Source: Streptomyces megasporus
Lineage (GTDB): Bacteria; Actinomycetota; Actinomycetes; Streptomycetales; Streptomycetaceae
Length of the DNA stretch: 64,000 nucleotides
NCBI RefSeq assembly: GCF_000718985.1
Contig: NZ_JODL01000028.1
Location: 1-64,000, forward strand
Reading direction: 5' to 3'
Numbering within the stretch: the first letter of the stretch is position 1; every line of letters begins with the position of its first letter. Below the pieces are notes generated by a model, which saw only the letters and a list, made by a program, of their open reading frames with translations, ran no database searches and was not told where the DNA came from. Both the position numbers and the translations under genes were made by a program. Below are positions 8,289 through 16,480 of this stretch, piece after piece.

Positions 8289-9438
8289 CGGGCACCTCCA
8301 TCTCGACCACGGTGCCCTTGCCGGGCTCCGACTCCACCGTCAGGGTTCCGCCGACCCCGTTCGCCCGGTCGCGCATCGACACCAGGCCCAGGCGACGGCC
8401 GGCGCGGCGCACCGTGGCGGGGTCGAACCCGCGGCCGTCGTCGGTCACCCGCAGCACGGTGGCGGCGCCGCGGCGGGCGAGGGTCACCGTGACGCGCTCC
8501 GCCCCGGAGTGCCGCAGGGCGTTGTGCAGTGCCTCCTGCGCCACTCTCAGCATCGCCTCCTCCTGGGCGGCGGGCAGCGCCCGCACCCCCTCGCAGTCGA
8601 AGGTGACGGACGCGCCGTGCGCCCTGTCCAGGACCTGTACCTGGGTGCGCAGGGCGGCGACGAGACCGTCCTCGTCGAGGGCGGCGGGACGCAGTTCGAC
8701 GACGGCGGCCCGCAGTTCGTCGGCGGCCTCGGCGGCCAGCCTCGCCACCTGGCGCAGCTCCTCCTTGGCGCGGCCGGGGTCGCGGTCGACCAGGGCGGTG
8801 GCGGCCTGGACGGTGAGCCGCAGGGAGAACAGCTTCTGCGAGACGGCGTCGTGCAGTTCGTGGGCGATGCGGGCGCGTTCCCCGGCGATGGTCAGTTCGC
8901 GGCTGCGTTCGTAGAGCCGGGCGTTGGTGAGGGCTATGGCGGCGTGTTCGGCGAGGAGGCGGAGCAGCTCCTCGTCCTCCTCGGTGAAGCCGCAGCCGCC
9001 CTCCGGGCGCTCGCACCGCCCGTCGGCGGGGCCGCGCTTGTTGGCGAGGAAGAGCGCGCCGAGCACCTCCTCGCCGTCGGCGATCGGCATGCCGAGGAAG
9101 TCGGCCAGTTCCGGGTGGGCGTCGGGCCAGCCCTCGAAACGCGGGTCCCGGCGGACGTCGGCGAGCCGCTGCGGGGAGGCGTCGCGCAGCATCGCGGCGA
9201 GGATGCCGTGCTGGCGGGGCAGCGGACCGATCGCCTTCCACTGCTCGTCGTCGACCCCGTCCACCACGAACTGCGCGAAGCCCCCGTGGTCGTCGGGGAC
9301 GCCGAGCGCGGCGTACTCGGCGCCGAGGAGTTCGCGGGCGGAGGCGACGATCGTCCGAAGGACGTCGCGCACCTCCAGCCGGCGGTTCATGGCGAGCAGG
9401 GCGGCGCTGACGGCCGCCAGCCCGGTTCTGGGGACCAT
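8281..9438 (-). CDS. GAF-domain sensor histidine kinase (HisKA_3 type)
   Basis: A 385-residue cytoplasmic kinase without transmembrane segments. A GAF sensory domain covers about residues 20-172. It contains a Cys pair in RCERPEGGCG that could bind a metal or act as a redox sensor, which is inference. The dimerisation box ERARIAHELHDAVSQ gives the phospho-acceptor at about His196. The ATPase domain ends with DDGRGFDP and GLVSMRDRA motifs. It forms a two-component system with the overlapping LuxR-type regulator. The start chosen is the ATG of MVPRTGLAAVSAA; upstream in-frame sequence runs into the terminator hairpin and is unlikely to be translated. Confidence 0.92.
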   Translation of the reverse strand: MVPRTGLAAVSAALLAMNRRLEVRDVLRTIVASARELLGAEYAALGVPDDHGGFAQFVVDGVDDEQWKAIGPLPRQHGILAAMLRDASPQRLADVRRDPRFEGWPDAHPELADFLGMPIADGEEVLGALFLANKRGPADGRCERPEGGCGFTEEDEELLRLLAEHAAIALTNARLYERSRELTIAGERARIAHELHDAVSQKLFSLRLTVQAATALVDRDPGRAKEELRQVARLAAEAADELRAAVVELRPAALDEDGLVAALRTQVQVLDRAHGASVTFDCEGVRALPAAQEEAMLRVAQEALHNALRHSGAERVTVTLARRGAATVLRVTDDGRGFDPATVRRAGRRLGLVSMRDRANGVGGTLTVESEPGKGTVVEMEVPGG

Positions 9439-9540
9439 GCCGCCCACGGTACCGCCGGGGCGCGCGGGCCGGATCGGCCCGCCGTCCCCTCCGCGCCGGG
9501 CGCGGGTCGTAGGACCGCGGTCGTGGAACCCGCCGGACGC

Positions 9541-9597
9541 GTGCACACCGCGAGGGCGGCACCCCCCGAACCGGGGTGCCGCCCTCGCGGTGTGCAC
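9541..9597 (-). terminator. strong hairpin terminator (25-bp perfect stem)
   Basis: A perfect 25-bp inverted repeat (9541-9565 with 9573-9597) closes on a 7-base loop. It lies 45 bp past the stop of the FHA-ABC transporter gene and upstream of the histidine kinase gene, both on the minus strand. A GC-rich stem without a long U-tract is the common streptomycete terminator form. It should separate the transporter transcript from the two-component system. Confidence 0.85.
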
Positions 9598-9642
9598 GGT
9601 GTGCGGTCGTCCGGGCTCGGCTGTCCGGGCCCGGACCCTTGG

Positions 9643-12180
9643 TCACTTCCGCATGACCTCCGGCTCGTGGCGGCGCAGCAGACGGGCCACGGCGATGCCG
9701 CAGACGACGCCGAGCGCGAGCAGGATCGCCATGTCCATCGCCCACACGCCGGCGCTGTGCTCCCACAGCGGATCGAGGTTGGTGGGGTCCTCCCGGTCCC
9801 AGGGGGCCATGGTGTGCGACAGGTCGGCGGTGGCGCCCAGTACGCCCATCGCCCAGCGCGCGGGCATCAGCCAGGCGACCTGCTCGATGCCGGGCGAGTC
9901 GAAGATCTGGAAGAGCACGCCGGTGAAGACCAACTGGACGATCGCGAAGCCCACCAGCAGGGGCATGGTCATCTCGGAGGTCTTCACCAGCGAGGAGATC
10001 ACCAGGCCGACCATCATCGAGGTGAGGCCGAACGCGATGATCCCGACACACAGCTCGACGGCCGTGGGCAGGAACAGGCCCTCGTCGGGCAGTTCGCGCA
10101 CCGAGAGGCCGATGGCGCACAGGATCACGCCCTGGAAGGCGGTGATCACCCCCAGGACGATCACCTTGGACATCAGGTACGCGGATCTCGACAGGCCGGT
10201 CGCCCGTTCGCGCTCGTAGATCACACGTTCCTTGACCAGTTCGCGTACGGAGTTGGCCGCGCCGGACAGGCACATGCCGACCGCGAGGATCATCAGGATC
10301 GCGCCCGCGAGTTGGTTGTAGCCCTCGGGGGGGCGTGTGAGTCCGTGTTCGTTGGGCACCACGGCGCTGACCACGCCCAGGATCACCGGCAGGATCACCA
10401 TCAGCGCCAGGAAGCCCTTGTCGGACGCGATGACCGACGTGTAGCGCCGGGTCAGCGTCCACAGTTGCGAGCCCCAGCTCTGCGGTTTGGGCTGCCTGAC
10501 GGGTGGCGGGGCGAACTGCTGCGTCTGCGGCGCGGCCGCGTCGATCTCGGCCGCGTAGAGCTGGTAGTGCCGGGAGCCGCGCCAGCGGCCCATCCAGTCG
10601 TAGTCGCGGTAGTTCTCGAAGGCGGAGAAGACGTCCGCCCAGCTCTCGTAGCCGAAGAAGTTGAGGGCCTCCTCCGGCGGGCCGAAGTAGGCCACGCCGC
10701 CCCCCGGGGCCATCACCAGGACCCTGTCGCACAGGGCGAGCTCGGCCACCGAGTGGGTGACCACCAGCACGGTGCGGCCGTCGTTGGCGAGTTCGCGCAG
10801 CAGCTTCATCACGTCGCGGTCCATGCCCGGGTCGAGGCCGGAGGTCGGCTCGTCCAGGAAGATCAGCGACGGCTTGGTGAGCAGTTCCAGCGCGACCGAG
10901 ACGCGCTTGCGCTGGCCGCCGGAGAGGGAGGTGATCTTCTTGTCGGCGTGGATGTCGAGCTTGAGCTCGGCCAGCACCTCCTCGATCCGCGCGTTGCGCT
11001 CGGCCTCCGCTACGTCGCCGGGGAAGCGCAGCTTGGCGGCGTAGCGCAGGGCGGTGCGGATGGTCAGTTCCTTGTGGAGGATGTCGTCCTGCGGGACCAG
11101 GGCGATGCGCTGGCGCAGCTCGGCGAACTGCTTGTAGAGGTTCCGGTTGTCGTAGAGGACCTCGCCGATGTCGGCCGGTCGGTAACCGGTGAGCGCGCGC
11201 AGCAGCGTGGACTTGCCGGAGCCGGACGGGCCGATGACCGCGACCAGGGACTTCTCCGGAACACCGAAGGTGACGTCGTTGAGGATCACCTTGCCGCCGT
11301 CGACCTTGACCGTCAGGTGGCGGGCGGAGAAGGTGACCTCGCCGGTGTCGACGAACTCCTCGAGTCGGTCGCCGACGACGCGGAAGGTCGAGTGGCCGAT
11401 GCCGACGATGTCGTCGGGGCCGATGAACGCCGAGCCCGACTTGGGCAGCGGCTGACCGTTGACGTAGGTGCCGTTGTGACTGCCGAGGTCGCGGATCTCG
11501 AAGCGGCCGTCGGGGGTGGACCGGAATTCCGCGTGGTGCCGGGACACCTGGAGGTCGGAGACGACCAGTTCGTTCTCCAGCGCGCGACCGATCCGCATCA
11601 CACGGCCCAGCGAGAACTGGTGGAACGTGGTCGGGCTGCGGTGGTCGCCGTGGAGGGGCGCGCCGCCCTGCGGTGGGACGCCGCCCTGGGCGGGTCGCGG
11701 CGCGTACTGCTGCGGCACGGGCTGCTGGGGCGCGGGCTGCTGGGGCGCCCCCTGCCGCGGGGTCTGCTGCTGCCCACCCCAGGCGGGGTCGCCATGGAGG
11801 GGCGGGCCCGCCGGCTGCTGCTGTGCGGGCGCCTGGGGCGCGGCCATCGCGGCCTGGGCGTGGTGGGCGCCGGCGGGGGCGCCCGCGGCCGGGTCGGAGA
11901 AGTTCAGCCGCGGTCCGTCGACGGCGTTGCCCAGGTGGACGGCCGAGCCCGCGCCGAGCTCCAGTCGCTGGACGCGCCGGCCCTGTGCGTACGTGCCGTT
12001 GGTGCTGCCCTGGTCCTCGATGACCCAGGTGTTTCCCCCCCAGCGCAGCACGGCGTGTCGCCAGGAGACCCTGGCGTCGTCGACCACGATGTCGCCCTGG
12101 GGATCGCGCCCCAGGGCGTAGGACCTGGACGGGTCGAGCGCCCAGGTCCGTCCGTTCAGTTCCAGTACGAGTTCCGGCAC
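9643..12180 (-). CDS. FHA-domain ABC exporter (ATPase-permease fusion)
   Basis: An 845-residue half-transporter. It has two FHA phosphothreonine-binding domains (about 1-95 and 180-260; signatures SYALGRDPQGDI with STNGTYAQGR, and MRIGRALENELV with SHNGTYVNGQ) joined by a Gln/Pro-rich linker. Next come an ABC ATPase (Walker A GPSGSGKST, signature LSGGQRKRVSVAL, Walker B LIFLDEPTSGLD) and a C-terminal ABC-2 type membrane domain with about six helices. This is the architecture of Mycobacterium tuberculosis Rv1747, a transporter regulated by Ser/Thr kinases through its FHA domains. The start is the GTG giving VPELVLELNG; a GTG four codons earlier is possible. Confidence 0.93.
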   Translation of the reverse strand: MPELVLELNGRTWALDPSRSYALGRDPQGDIVVDDARVSWRHAVLRWGGNTWVIEDQGSTNGTYAQGRRVQRLELGAGSAVHLGNAVDGPRLNFSDPAAGAPAGAHHAQAAMAAPQAPAQQQPAGPPLHGDPAWGGQQQTPRQGAPQQPAPQQPVPQQYAPRPAQGGVPPQGGAPLHGDHRSPTTFHQFSLGRVMRIGRALENELVVSDLQVSRHHAEFRSTPDGRFEIRDLGSHNGTYVNGQPLPKSGSAFIGPDDIVGIGHSTFRVVGDRLEEFVDTGEVTFSARHLTVKVDGGKVILNDVTFGVPEKSLVAVIGPSGSGKSTLLRALTGYRPADIGEVLYDNRNLYKQFAELRQRIALVPQDDILHKELTIRTALRYAAKLRFPGDVAEAERNARIEEVLAELKLDIHADKKITSLSGGQRKRVSVALELLTKPSLIFLDEPTSGLDPGMDRDVMKLLRELANDGRTVLVVTHSVAELALCDRVLVMAPGGGVAYFGPPEEALNFFGYESWADVFSAFENYRDYDWMGRWRGSRHYQLYAAEIDAAAPQTQQFAPPPVRQPKPQSWGSQLWTLTRRYTSVIASDKGFLALMVILPVILGVVSAVVPNEHGLTRPPEGYNQLAGAILMILAVGMCLSGAANSVRELVKERVIYERERATGLSRSAYLMSKVIVLGVITAFQGVILCAIGLSVRELPDEGLFLPTAVELCVGIIAFGLTSMMVGLVISSLVKTSEMTMPLLVGFAIVQLVFTGVLFQIFDSPGIEQVAWLMPARWAMGVLGATADLSHTMAPWDREDPTNLDPLWEHSAGVWAMDMAILLALGVVCGIAVARLLRRHEPEVMRK

Positions 12181-12561
12181 TCCATGCCCCACAAAGTTGT
12201 CCCCCGAGCTCCCCCCTGTGCGCCAGGAGGTCTAGGGATGGCGAACATCGTGGAGGAACTATTCCAGGCTCCCGCGCCCGACAGAAAGTCGCCCCCGGCG
12301 GATGGTTGCCGAACCGCTACGGTCCGCGTCGTCGCCGGGTCGTCGCCGGTGGGGGGAATCCCCGGGGAAACGGGTACCGGTGGCGGTGGCCCCCACGCAC
12401 GTCCGCACCGACCGTGGGGACCGGCACGAACGACGTGCGTCCGCGCGCGCCGTCGGCCCGGACGCCACACGCGGACGGGCCGATCGGGGGCCTCCGCGGG
12501 CTGTCCGGGGTACGGACGTGCGTACGGAACCGCATCGGTGCTCGATACCGTGGGGATCATC
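12181..12561. other. intergenic region between divergent FHA-ABC and serB genes
   Basis: This 381-bp region must hold both divergent promoters. A GATACCGTGG element just upstream of serB (12544-12553) resembles a -10 region, which would leave a very short leader. I see no riboswitch, small gene or long repeat. Long open frames cross it on both strands, but they are GC-driven artefacts without codon bias. Confidence 0.4.
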
Positions 12562-13797
12562 ATGAGCGCTTCGCAGACCCCGTCGCCCGTCTCCGCCCCC
12601 GTCGGCGAGGGCACGCCCACTCTCCTGGTGAAGATCTTCGGCAAGGACCGGCCCGGCATCACCGCGGGCCTCTTCGAGACCCTGGCCGCCTACTCGGTCG
12701 ACGTCGTCGACATCGAACAGGTCGTCACCCGGGGTCGGATCACCCTGTGCGCCCTGGTCACGACGCCGAACGGAAGCGGCGCCGAGGGAAGGCTGCGGGC
12801 GACGGTGCACACCTGGGCGGAGTCGATGCGGCTCCAGGCCGAGATCATCTCCGGCAGGGGCGACAACCGGCCGCGCGGCACCGGCCGCTCGCACGTCACC
12901 GTGCTGGGCAACCCGCTGACCGCCGAGGCGACCGCCTCCGTCACCGCCCGGATAACCGGTGTCGGCGGCAACATCGACCGGATCTTCCGGTTGGCGAAGT
13001 ACCCGGTCACGGCCGTGGAGTTCGCCGTCTCGGGGGCGAAGACCGAGGAGTTGCGGACCGCGCTGGCCCCCCAGTCGGCGGTCTTGGGCGTGGACATCGC
13101 CGTCGTCGCCTCCGGGCTGCACCGCCGCGCGCAGCGCCTGGTGGTGATGGACGTGGACTCCACGCTCATCCAGGACGAGGTGATCGAACTGTTCGCGGCG
13201 CACGCGGGCTGCGAGGAGGAGGTCGCCGAGGTGACGGCCGCGGCGATGCGCGGCGAGTTGGACTTCGAGCAGTCGCTGCACGCGCGGGTGGCGCTGCTGG
13301 AGGGGCTGGACGAGTCGGTGGTCGACAAGGTGCGCTCCGAGGTCCGGCTCACGCCGGGCGCCCGTACCCTCATCCGCACCCTCAAGCGCCTGGGCTACCA
13401 GGTGGGGGTGGTCTCGGGTGGGTTCACGCAGGTCACCGACGACCTCAAAGAGCGTCTGGGGTTGGACTTCGCCTCGGCCAACACCCTGGAGATCGTCGAC
13501 GGCCGGTTGACCGGCCGGGTCGTCGGGGAGGTCGTGGACCGGGCGGGCAAGGCGAGGCTGCTGCGCCGCTTCGCGGCCGAGGCCGGGGTTCCGCTGGCCC
13601 AGACCGTGGCGATCGGCGACGGCGCCAACGACCTGGACATGCTCAACACCGCGGGGCTGGGGGTGGCGTTCAACGCCAAGCCGATGGTGCGGGAGGCGGC
13701 GCACACCGCGGTGAACGTGCCGTTCCTGGACACCGTGCTGTACCTGCTGGGCATCACGCGCGAGGAGGTCGAGGCGGCCGACGCCGCCCATGCGTGA
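12562..13797 (+). CDS. serB: phosphoserine phosphatase SerB
   Basis: Catalyses the last step of serine synthesis, hydrolysis of O-phospho-L-serine. The 411-residue actinobacterial form has two N-terminal ACT-like regulatory domains (about 18-100 and 108-185), then a HAD phosphatase domain. The nucleophile motif is VVMDVDSTLIQDE, with Asp197 and Asp199. Motif II is VVSGGFTQ, and motif IV is GDGANDLDML. The ATG is preceded by GGGGA. It converges with a SixA-like gene across a strong terminator. The ACT domains suggest feedback control by serine, as known in mycobacterial SerB2. Confidence 0.96.
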   Translation: MSASQTPSPVSAPVGEGTPTLLVKIFGKDRPGITAGLFETLAAYSVDVVDIEQVVTRGRITLCALVTTPNGSGAEGRLRATVHTWAESMRLQAEIISGRGDNRPRGTGRSHVTVLGNPLTAEATASVTARITGVGGNIDRIFRLAKYPVTAVEFAVSGAKTEELRTALAPQSAVLGVDIAVVASGLHRRAQRLVVMDVDSTLIQDEVIELFAAHAGCEEEVAEVTAAAMRGELDFEQSLHARVALLEGLDESVVDKVRSEVRLTPGARTLIRTLKRLGYQVGVVSGGFTQVTDDLKERLGLDFASANTLEIVDGRLTGRVVGEVVDRAGKARLLRRFAAEAGVPLAQTVAIGDGANDLDMLNTAGLGVAFNAKPMVREAAHTAVNVPFLDTVLYLLGITREEVEAADAAHA

Positions 13798-13807
13798 GCG
13801 CCTCGGT

Positions 13808-13844
13808 CACGGGCGCCGCGCCCGCCCGGGGCGCGGCGCCCGTG
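13808..13844. terminator. bidirectional hairpin terminator
   Basis: A perfect 16-bp inverted repeat (13808-13823 with 13829-13844) and a 5-base loop sit 10 bp past the serB stop and 6 bp before the stop of the convergent SixA-like gene. Position between convergent genes and stem length support a terminator for both strands. Confidence 0.85.
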
Positions 13845-13850
13845 GGCACG

Positions 13851-14372
13851 TCACTCGTGCGGCGCCCAGTGGGCCTCCAGACGGCCGACCCCGTGCTCGA
13901 CGGACTTCCAGGAGCCGGTGAAGGAGACCACCGCTATGGCGGAGGTCGGGAAGCCGATGCGGTCCAGGCGCGTCCTGGCGTCCCCCTCGGCCTCGCCCGC
14001 CAGGGCGTCGGCCAGCGCGTGCATGCCGGGGTTGTGGCCGACGAGCATCAGGTCCCGGACGTCGTCCGACACCTCGTTGATCACCTCGATCAACTGCCCG
14101 AGCACGGCCTCGTAGAGCCGCTCCTCGTACACCGTCCTCGGTCGCCGCGGCAGTTCGTGGGCGACCAGCTTCCACGTTTCGCGGGTGCGGTCGGCGGTGG
14201 AGCAGAGGGTGAGTTCGGGGACGATGCCGCTCGCGGCGAGCCAGCGGCCCGCGACCGGGGCGTCCTTGCGACCTCGCTCCGCGAGCGGCCTGTCGTGATC
14301 GGCCACCTGGGGCGGCCAGTCGGCTTTGGCGTGTCGGAGGATGACGATCCTGCGGGGCACATCGACGCTCAT
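13851..14372 (-). CDS. SixA-like histidine phosphatase
   Basis: A 173-residue member of the histidine phosphatase superfamily. The signature RHAKADWP at residues 13-20 contains the phosphohistidine His14. LMLVGHNPGMHALADAL in the second half supplies the second catalytic His, and the TADRTRET block adds an Arg. The SixA subgroup includes a phosphatase acting on phosphohistidine proteins, but actinobacterial members have unknown substrates. The ATG start MSVDVPRRIVILRHAKA has no strong ribosome-binding site; longer in-frame starts would add an unrelated N-terminus. Confidence 0.88.
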   Translation of the reverse strand: MSVDVPRRIVILRHAKADWPPQVADHDRPLAERGRKDAPVAGRWLAASGIVPELTLCSTADRTRETWKLVAHELPRRPRTVYEERLYEAVLGQLIEVINEVSDDVRDLMLVGHNPGMHALADALAGEAEGDARTRLDRIGFPTSAIAVVSFTGSWKSVEHGVGRLEAHWAPHE

Positions 14373-14492
14373 GGGTCCAGCTTCGCACGAATGGCGGCGC
14401 GGGGCGCGGGGAGTTGAGGGCCCTCCCCCACCGGGTGACCTCCTGGTCACCGGTGCCCGTGAAATTCCCCGCGGTCCGTCCTCGCGGCGCCG

Positions 14493-14690
14493 TCACAGGA
14501 GTCGTTCGAGGTACTCCAGCAGCCGGACGAGGTACTGCGGCGGCTCGGCCGCCTCGGCCTCGCCACCGCCGGTCAGGGTCAGCAGCACGACGAAGGCGAC
14601 CACGGGCAGTGTCACGGCCCACCACGGCAGCCGCGTCGCCACGCGGGCCGCCTGTCGGCGTTCGGTCCTGCCGGGTGCGTGGGCCGTCAT
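14493..14690 (-). CDS. small single-pass membrane protein
   Basis: A 65-residue protein that I do not recognise. It has a basic N-terminus (RTERRQAARVATR), one hydrophobic segment (WWAVTLPVVAFVVLLTLTG, about residues 23-41), and a short acidic C-terminal tail ending LLEYLERLL. The ATG has GGAGG eight bases upstream, which decides the start within the longer open frame. It stands alone between the SixA-like gene and the transporter-associated small gene. Function unknown. Confidence 0.7.
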   Translation of the reverse strand: MTAHAPGRTERRQAARVATRLPWWAVTLPVVAFVVLLTLTGGGEAEAAEPPQYLVRLLEYLERLL

Positions 14691-14799
14691 CGGGCTCGCC
14701 TCCGTGGTGTCGTGCGGCGCTCGGTCGTTCGTCCAAGACGCTACGTGCCGTGGGACGGCGGGCCCATCCGGTGATCCACCCATTGCCCCCTGAGCCGCA

Positions 14800-14809
14800 C
14801 CCCCTAGGG
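14800..14809. promoter_or_regulatory. CCCCTAGGGG palindrome, possible operator
   Basis: A perfect 10-base palindrome, flanked by an imperfect extension (CGCA and TGCG arms), lies about 110 bp upstream of the 65-residue membrane protein gene. Palindromes of this kind often serve as regulator sites in Streptomyces promoters. The regulator is unknown and chance occurrence in GC-rich DNA is possible. Confidence 0.3.
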
Positions 14810-14897
14810 GATGCGGGGGGAAACCCCACCACGCTCCGGTGCCGTCGACGTGCCGGCCGGGGCCCCGTGGGAGGGGGCACGGGTCCGTCGTGGGCCG

Positions 14898-15014
14898 CTA
14901 CGGGGCGATGGCGATCGCGATGACGGCGATGACGACCGTCACGCCGAGCATCGCGCCGAGGACGGTGAGCAGCTTCTTCTGTCCGTTGGGGGGATTGGGT
15001 TCCAGCACTGGCAT
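14898..15014 (-). CDS. SGM_5486-type transporter-associated small membrane protein
   Basis: A 38-residue gene: MPVLEPNPPNGQKKLL, then one hydrophobic segment (about 17-37, with VTVVIAVIAIAIA) ending in Pro. I recognise it as the SGM_5486 family, named for its location beside this type of MFS transporter. The start lies 4 bp after the stop of the MFS gene on the same strand, so the two are probably co-transcribed and coupled. It may be a small subunit or stabiliser of the transporter, which is inference from conserved pairing. Confidence 0.8.
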   Translation of the reverse strand: MPVLEPNPPNGQKKLLTVLGAMLGVTVVIAVIAIAIAP

Positions 15015-15018
15015 GCGT

Positions 15019-16413
15019 TCAGTGTCGCATCCGGAGCTCGTCCTCGACGCATCGGTCCCGGCCCGCCACCAGGCCCGCGCAGAGCTGGGCGACCATCAGG
15101 ACCGCCATCAGGGCCAGGGGCGCGTGCCACCCCCCGGTGTGCTGGTGGAGGGTGCCGACCAACAGCGGGCCGGGGATGGAGATCAGGTAGCCGGTGCCCT
15201 GTGCGAAGGCGGAGAGCCCGGCGACCCCGGAGCCGGTGCGCGCCCGCATGCCGATCAGGGTGAGGACCAGAGGGAAGGCGCAGTTGGAGATGCCCAGCAG
15301 CAGCGTCCAGGCCCAGGCGCCCTCCGCCGGAGCGAACCAGAGGCCGGCGTATCCGCCGAGCCCGCACACGGCCAGGCCGGCGGCGAGCGGCCCCTGGTGG
15401 CGCAGTCGCGCGGCGATCCGCGGCAGGGCGAAGGACAGGGGTATGCCCAGGCCCATGGTGACCGCGAGCAGCAGCCCGGCGGTGGAGGCGGGGACTCCGG
15501 CGTCGCGGAAGATCTGCGGGAGCCAGCCCATGGTGATGTAGGCCGCCGTGGCCTGGAAGCCGAAGAAGACGCCGAGCGCCCAGGCGGTGGGCGAACGGGT
15601 GATGCGGAGGGAGGACGTCCGACCGGCCGTGCCCGAGCCGTCCGCCGCCGAGCCGTCCGCCGCCACGCCGCCGGTGCTCGGGGCCTCGGCGGCGCGGTCG
15701 GTCGCGGCGGTGGTCGAAGCGGCGCTCGGGGCGGGCTCGGCGGCGCGGAGGCCCCGCACGACCGGCAGCCAGACCACCGCCGCGAGCGCGGCCGGCAGCG
15801 CCGACAACCCCAGGCCCAGCCGCCAGTCGTCGCCCATCGCCCGGGCCGCCGGGACGGTGAGGGCCGCGGCGGCGGCCGTGCCCAGGGAGAGGGCCATGGA
15901 GTACAGGCCGGTCATCGGGCCGATCCGGTCCGGGAACCACCGCTTGACCACCACGGGCATCAGCACGTTGCTCACCGCGATGCCCGCCAGCGCCACCACG
16001 CTGGCGGCCAGGAACGTTCCGGTGCCGCCCGCGAGGGGGCGCAGCGCCAGACCGGCGGTGACGGCGGCCATCCCGGCGAGCACCACGGCGGCCGGGCCGA
16101 AGCGGCGGGCCAGGCGGGGGGCGGCGCTGCCGAAGACGGCGAAGCACAGGGCGGGCGCGGAGGTGAGCAGCCCGGCGACGGTGCCGCTCATCCCCAACCC
16201 GTCGCGGACCTCTTCCAGGAGGGGTCCGAGTCCGGTGATGGCGGGACGGAGGTTGAGCGCCGCCAGGACGATCCCGACGACCAGCAGCCGCCTCGGCCAG
16301 GGAGAGGTGCGCGTACCCGCCCGCGCGGCGGAGCGGGTCTCTACGCTGGTCGGAGTCCTTCCGTCCGCTCGGTGGTCGACGGTCGCGGGGTCGTGGGCCA
16401 TGACCACCATCAT
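15019..16413 (-). CDS. MFS transporter, CynX/NimT family
   Basis: A 464-residue polytopic protein with about 12 hydrophobic helices. The first helix motif VGIVLAALNLRPAITGLGPLL is typical of the CynX/NimT (cyanate/2-nitroimidazole) branch. A low-complexity Ala/Ser/Thr-rich loop (about 230-280) separates the two six-helix halves. Substrate is unknown. A FadR-type repressor gene is divergent, with its probable operator 3 bp upstream of the first ATG. The first ATG may therefore be leaderless; an in-frame ATG four codons on (MAHDPATV) is the alternative start. Confidence 0.9.
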   Translation of the reverse strand: MMVVMAHDPATVDHRADGRTPTSVETRSAARAGTRTSPWPRRLLVVGIVLAALNLRPAITGLGPLLEEVRDGLGMSGTVAGLLTSAPALCFAVFGSAAPRLARRFGPAAVVLAGMAAVTAGLALRPLAGGTGTFLAASVVALAGIAVSNVLMPVVVKRWFPDRIGPMTGLYSMALSLGTAAAAALTVPAARAMGDDWRLGLGLSALPAALAAVVWLPVVRGLRAAEPAPSAASTTAATDRAAEAPSTGGVAADGSAADGSGTAGRTSSLRITRSPTAWALGVFFGFQATAAYITMGWLPQIFRDAGVPASTAGLLLAVTMGLGIPLSFALPRIAARLRHQGPLAAGLAVCGLGGYAGLWFAPAEGAWAWTLLLGISNCAFPLVLTLIGMRARTGSGVAGLSAFAQGTGYLISIPGPLLVGTLHQHTGGWHAPLALMAVLMVAQLCAGLVAGRDRCVEDELRMRH

Positions 16414-16415
16414 AG

Positions 16416-16430
16416 AATCATCGGATGAAT
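16416..16430. promoter_or_regulatory. probable operator of the FadR-type regulator
   Basis: The sequence AATCATC-G-GATGAAT is an inverted repeat with 7-base arms and one mismatch, centred on 16423. It lies in the 67-bp gap between the divergent MFS and GntR/FadR genes. Spacing and composition fit FadR-subfamily operators. It should repress the transporter and possibly the regulator itself until a ligand binds. Confidence 0.6.
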
Positions 16431-16480
16431 CGAGGCCTTTTCATGCGCACGTCCACGCGCCCGCCCTCCCGGGAAGTGCC

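Noticed and set aside
7966..13797. A 1943-codon open frame on the plus strand
   Set aside because: Only its last 411 codons are serB. The rest is antisense to the two-component system and the FHA-ABC gene and exists because of extreme GC content.
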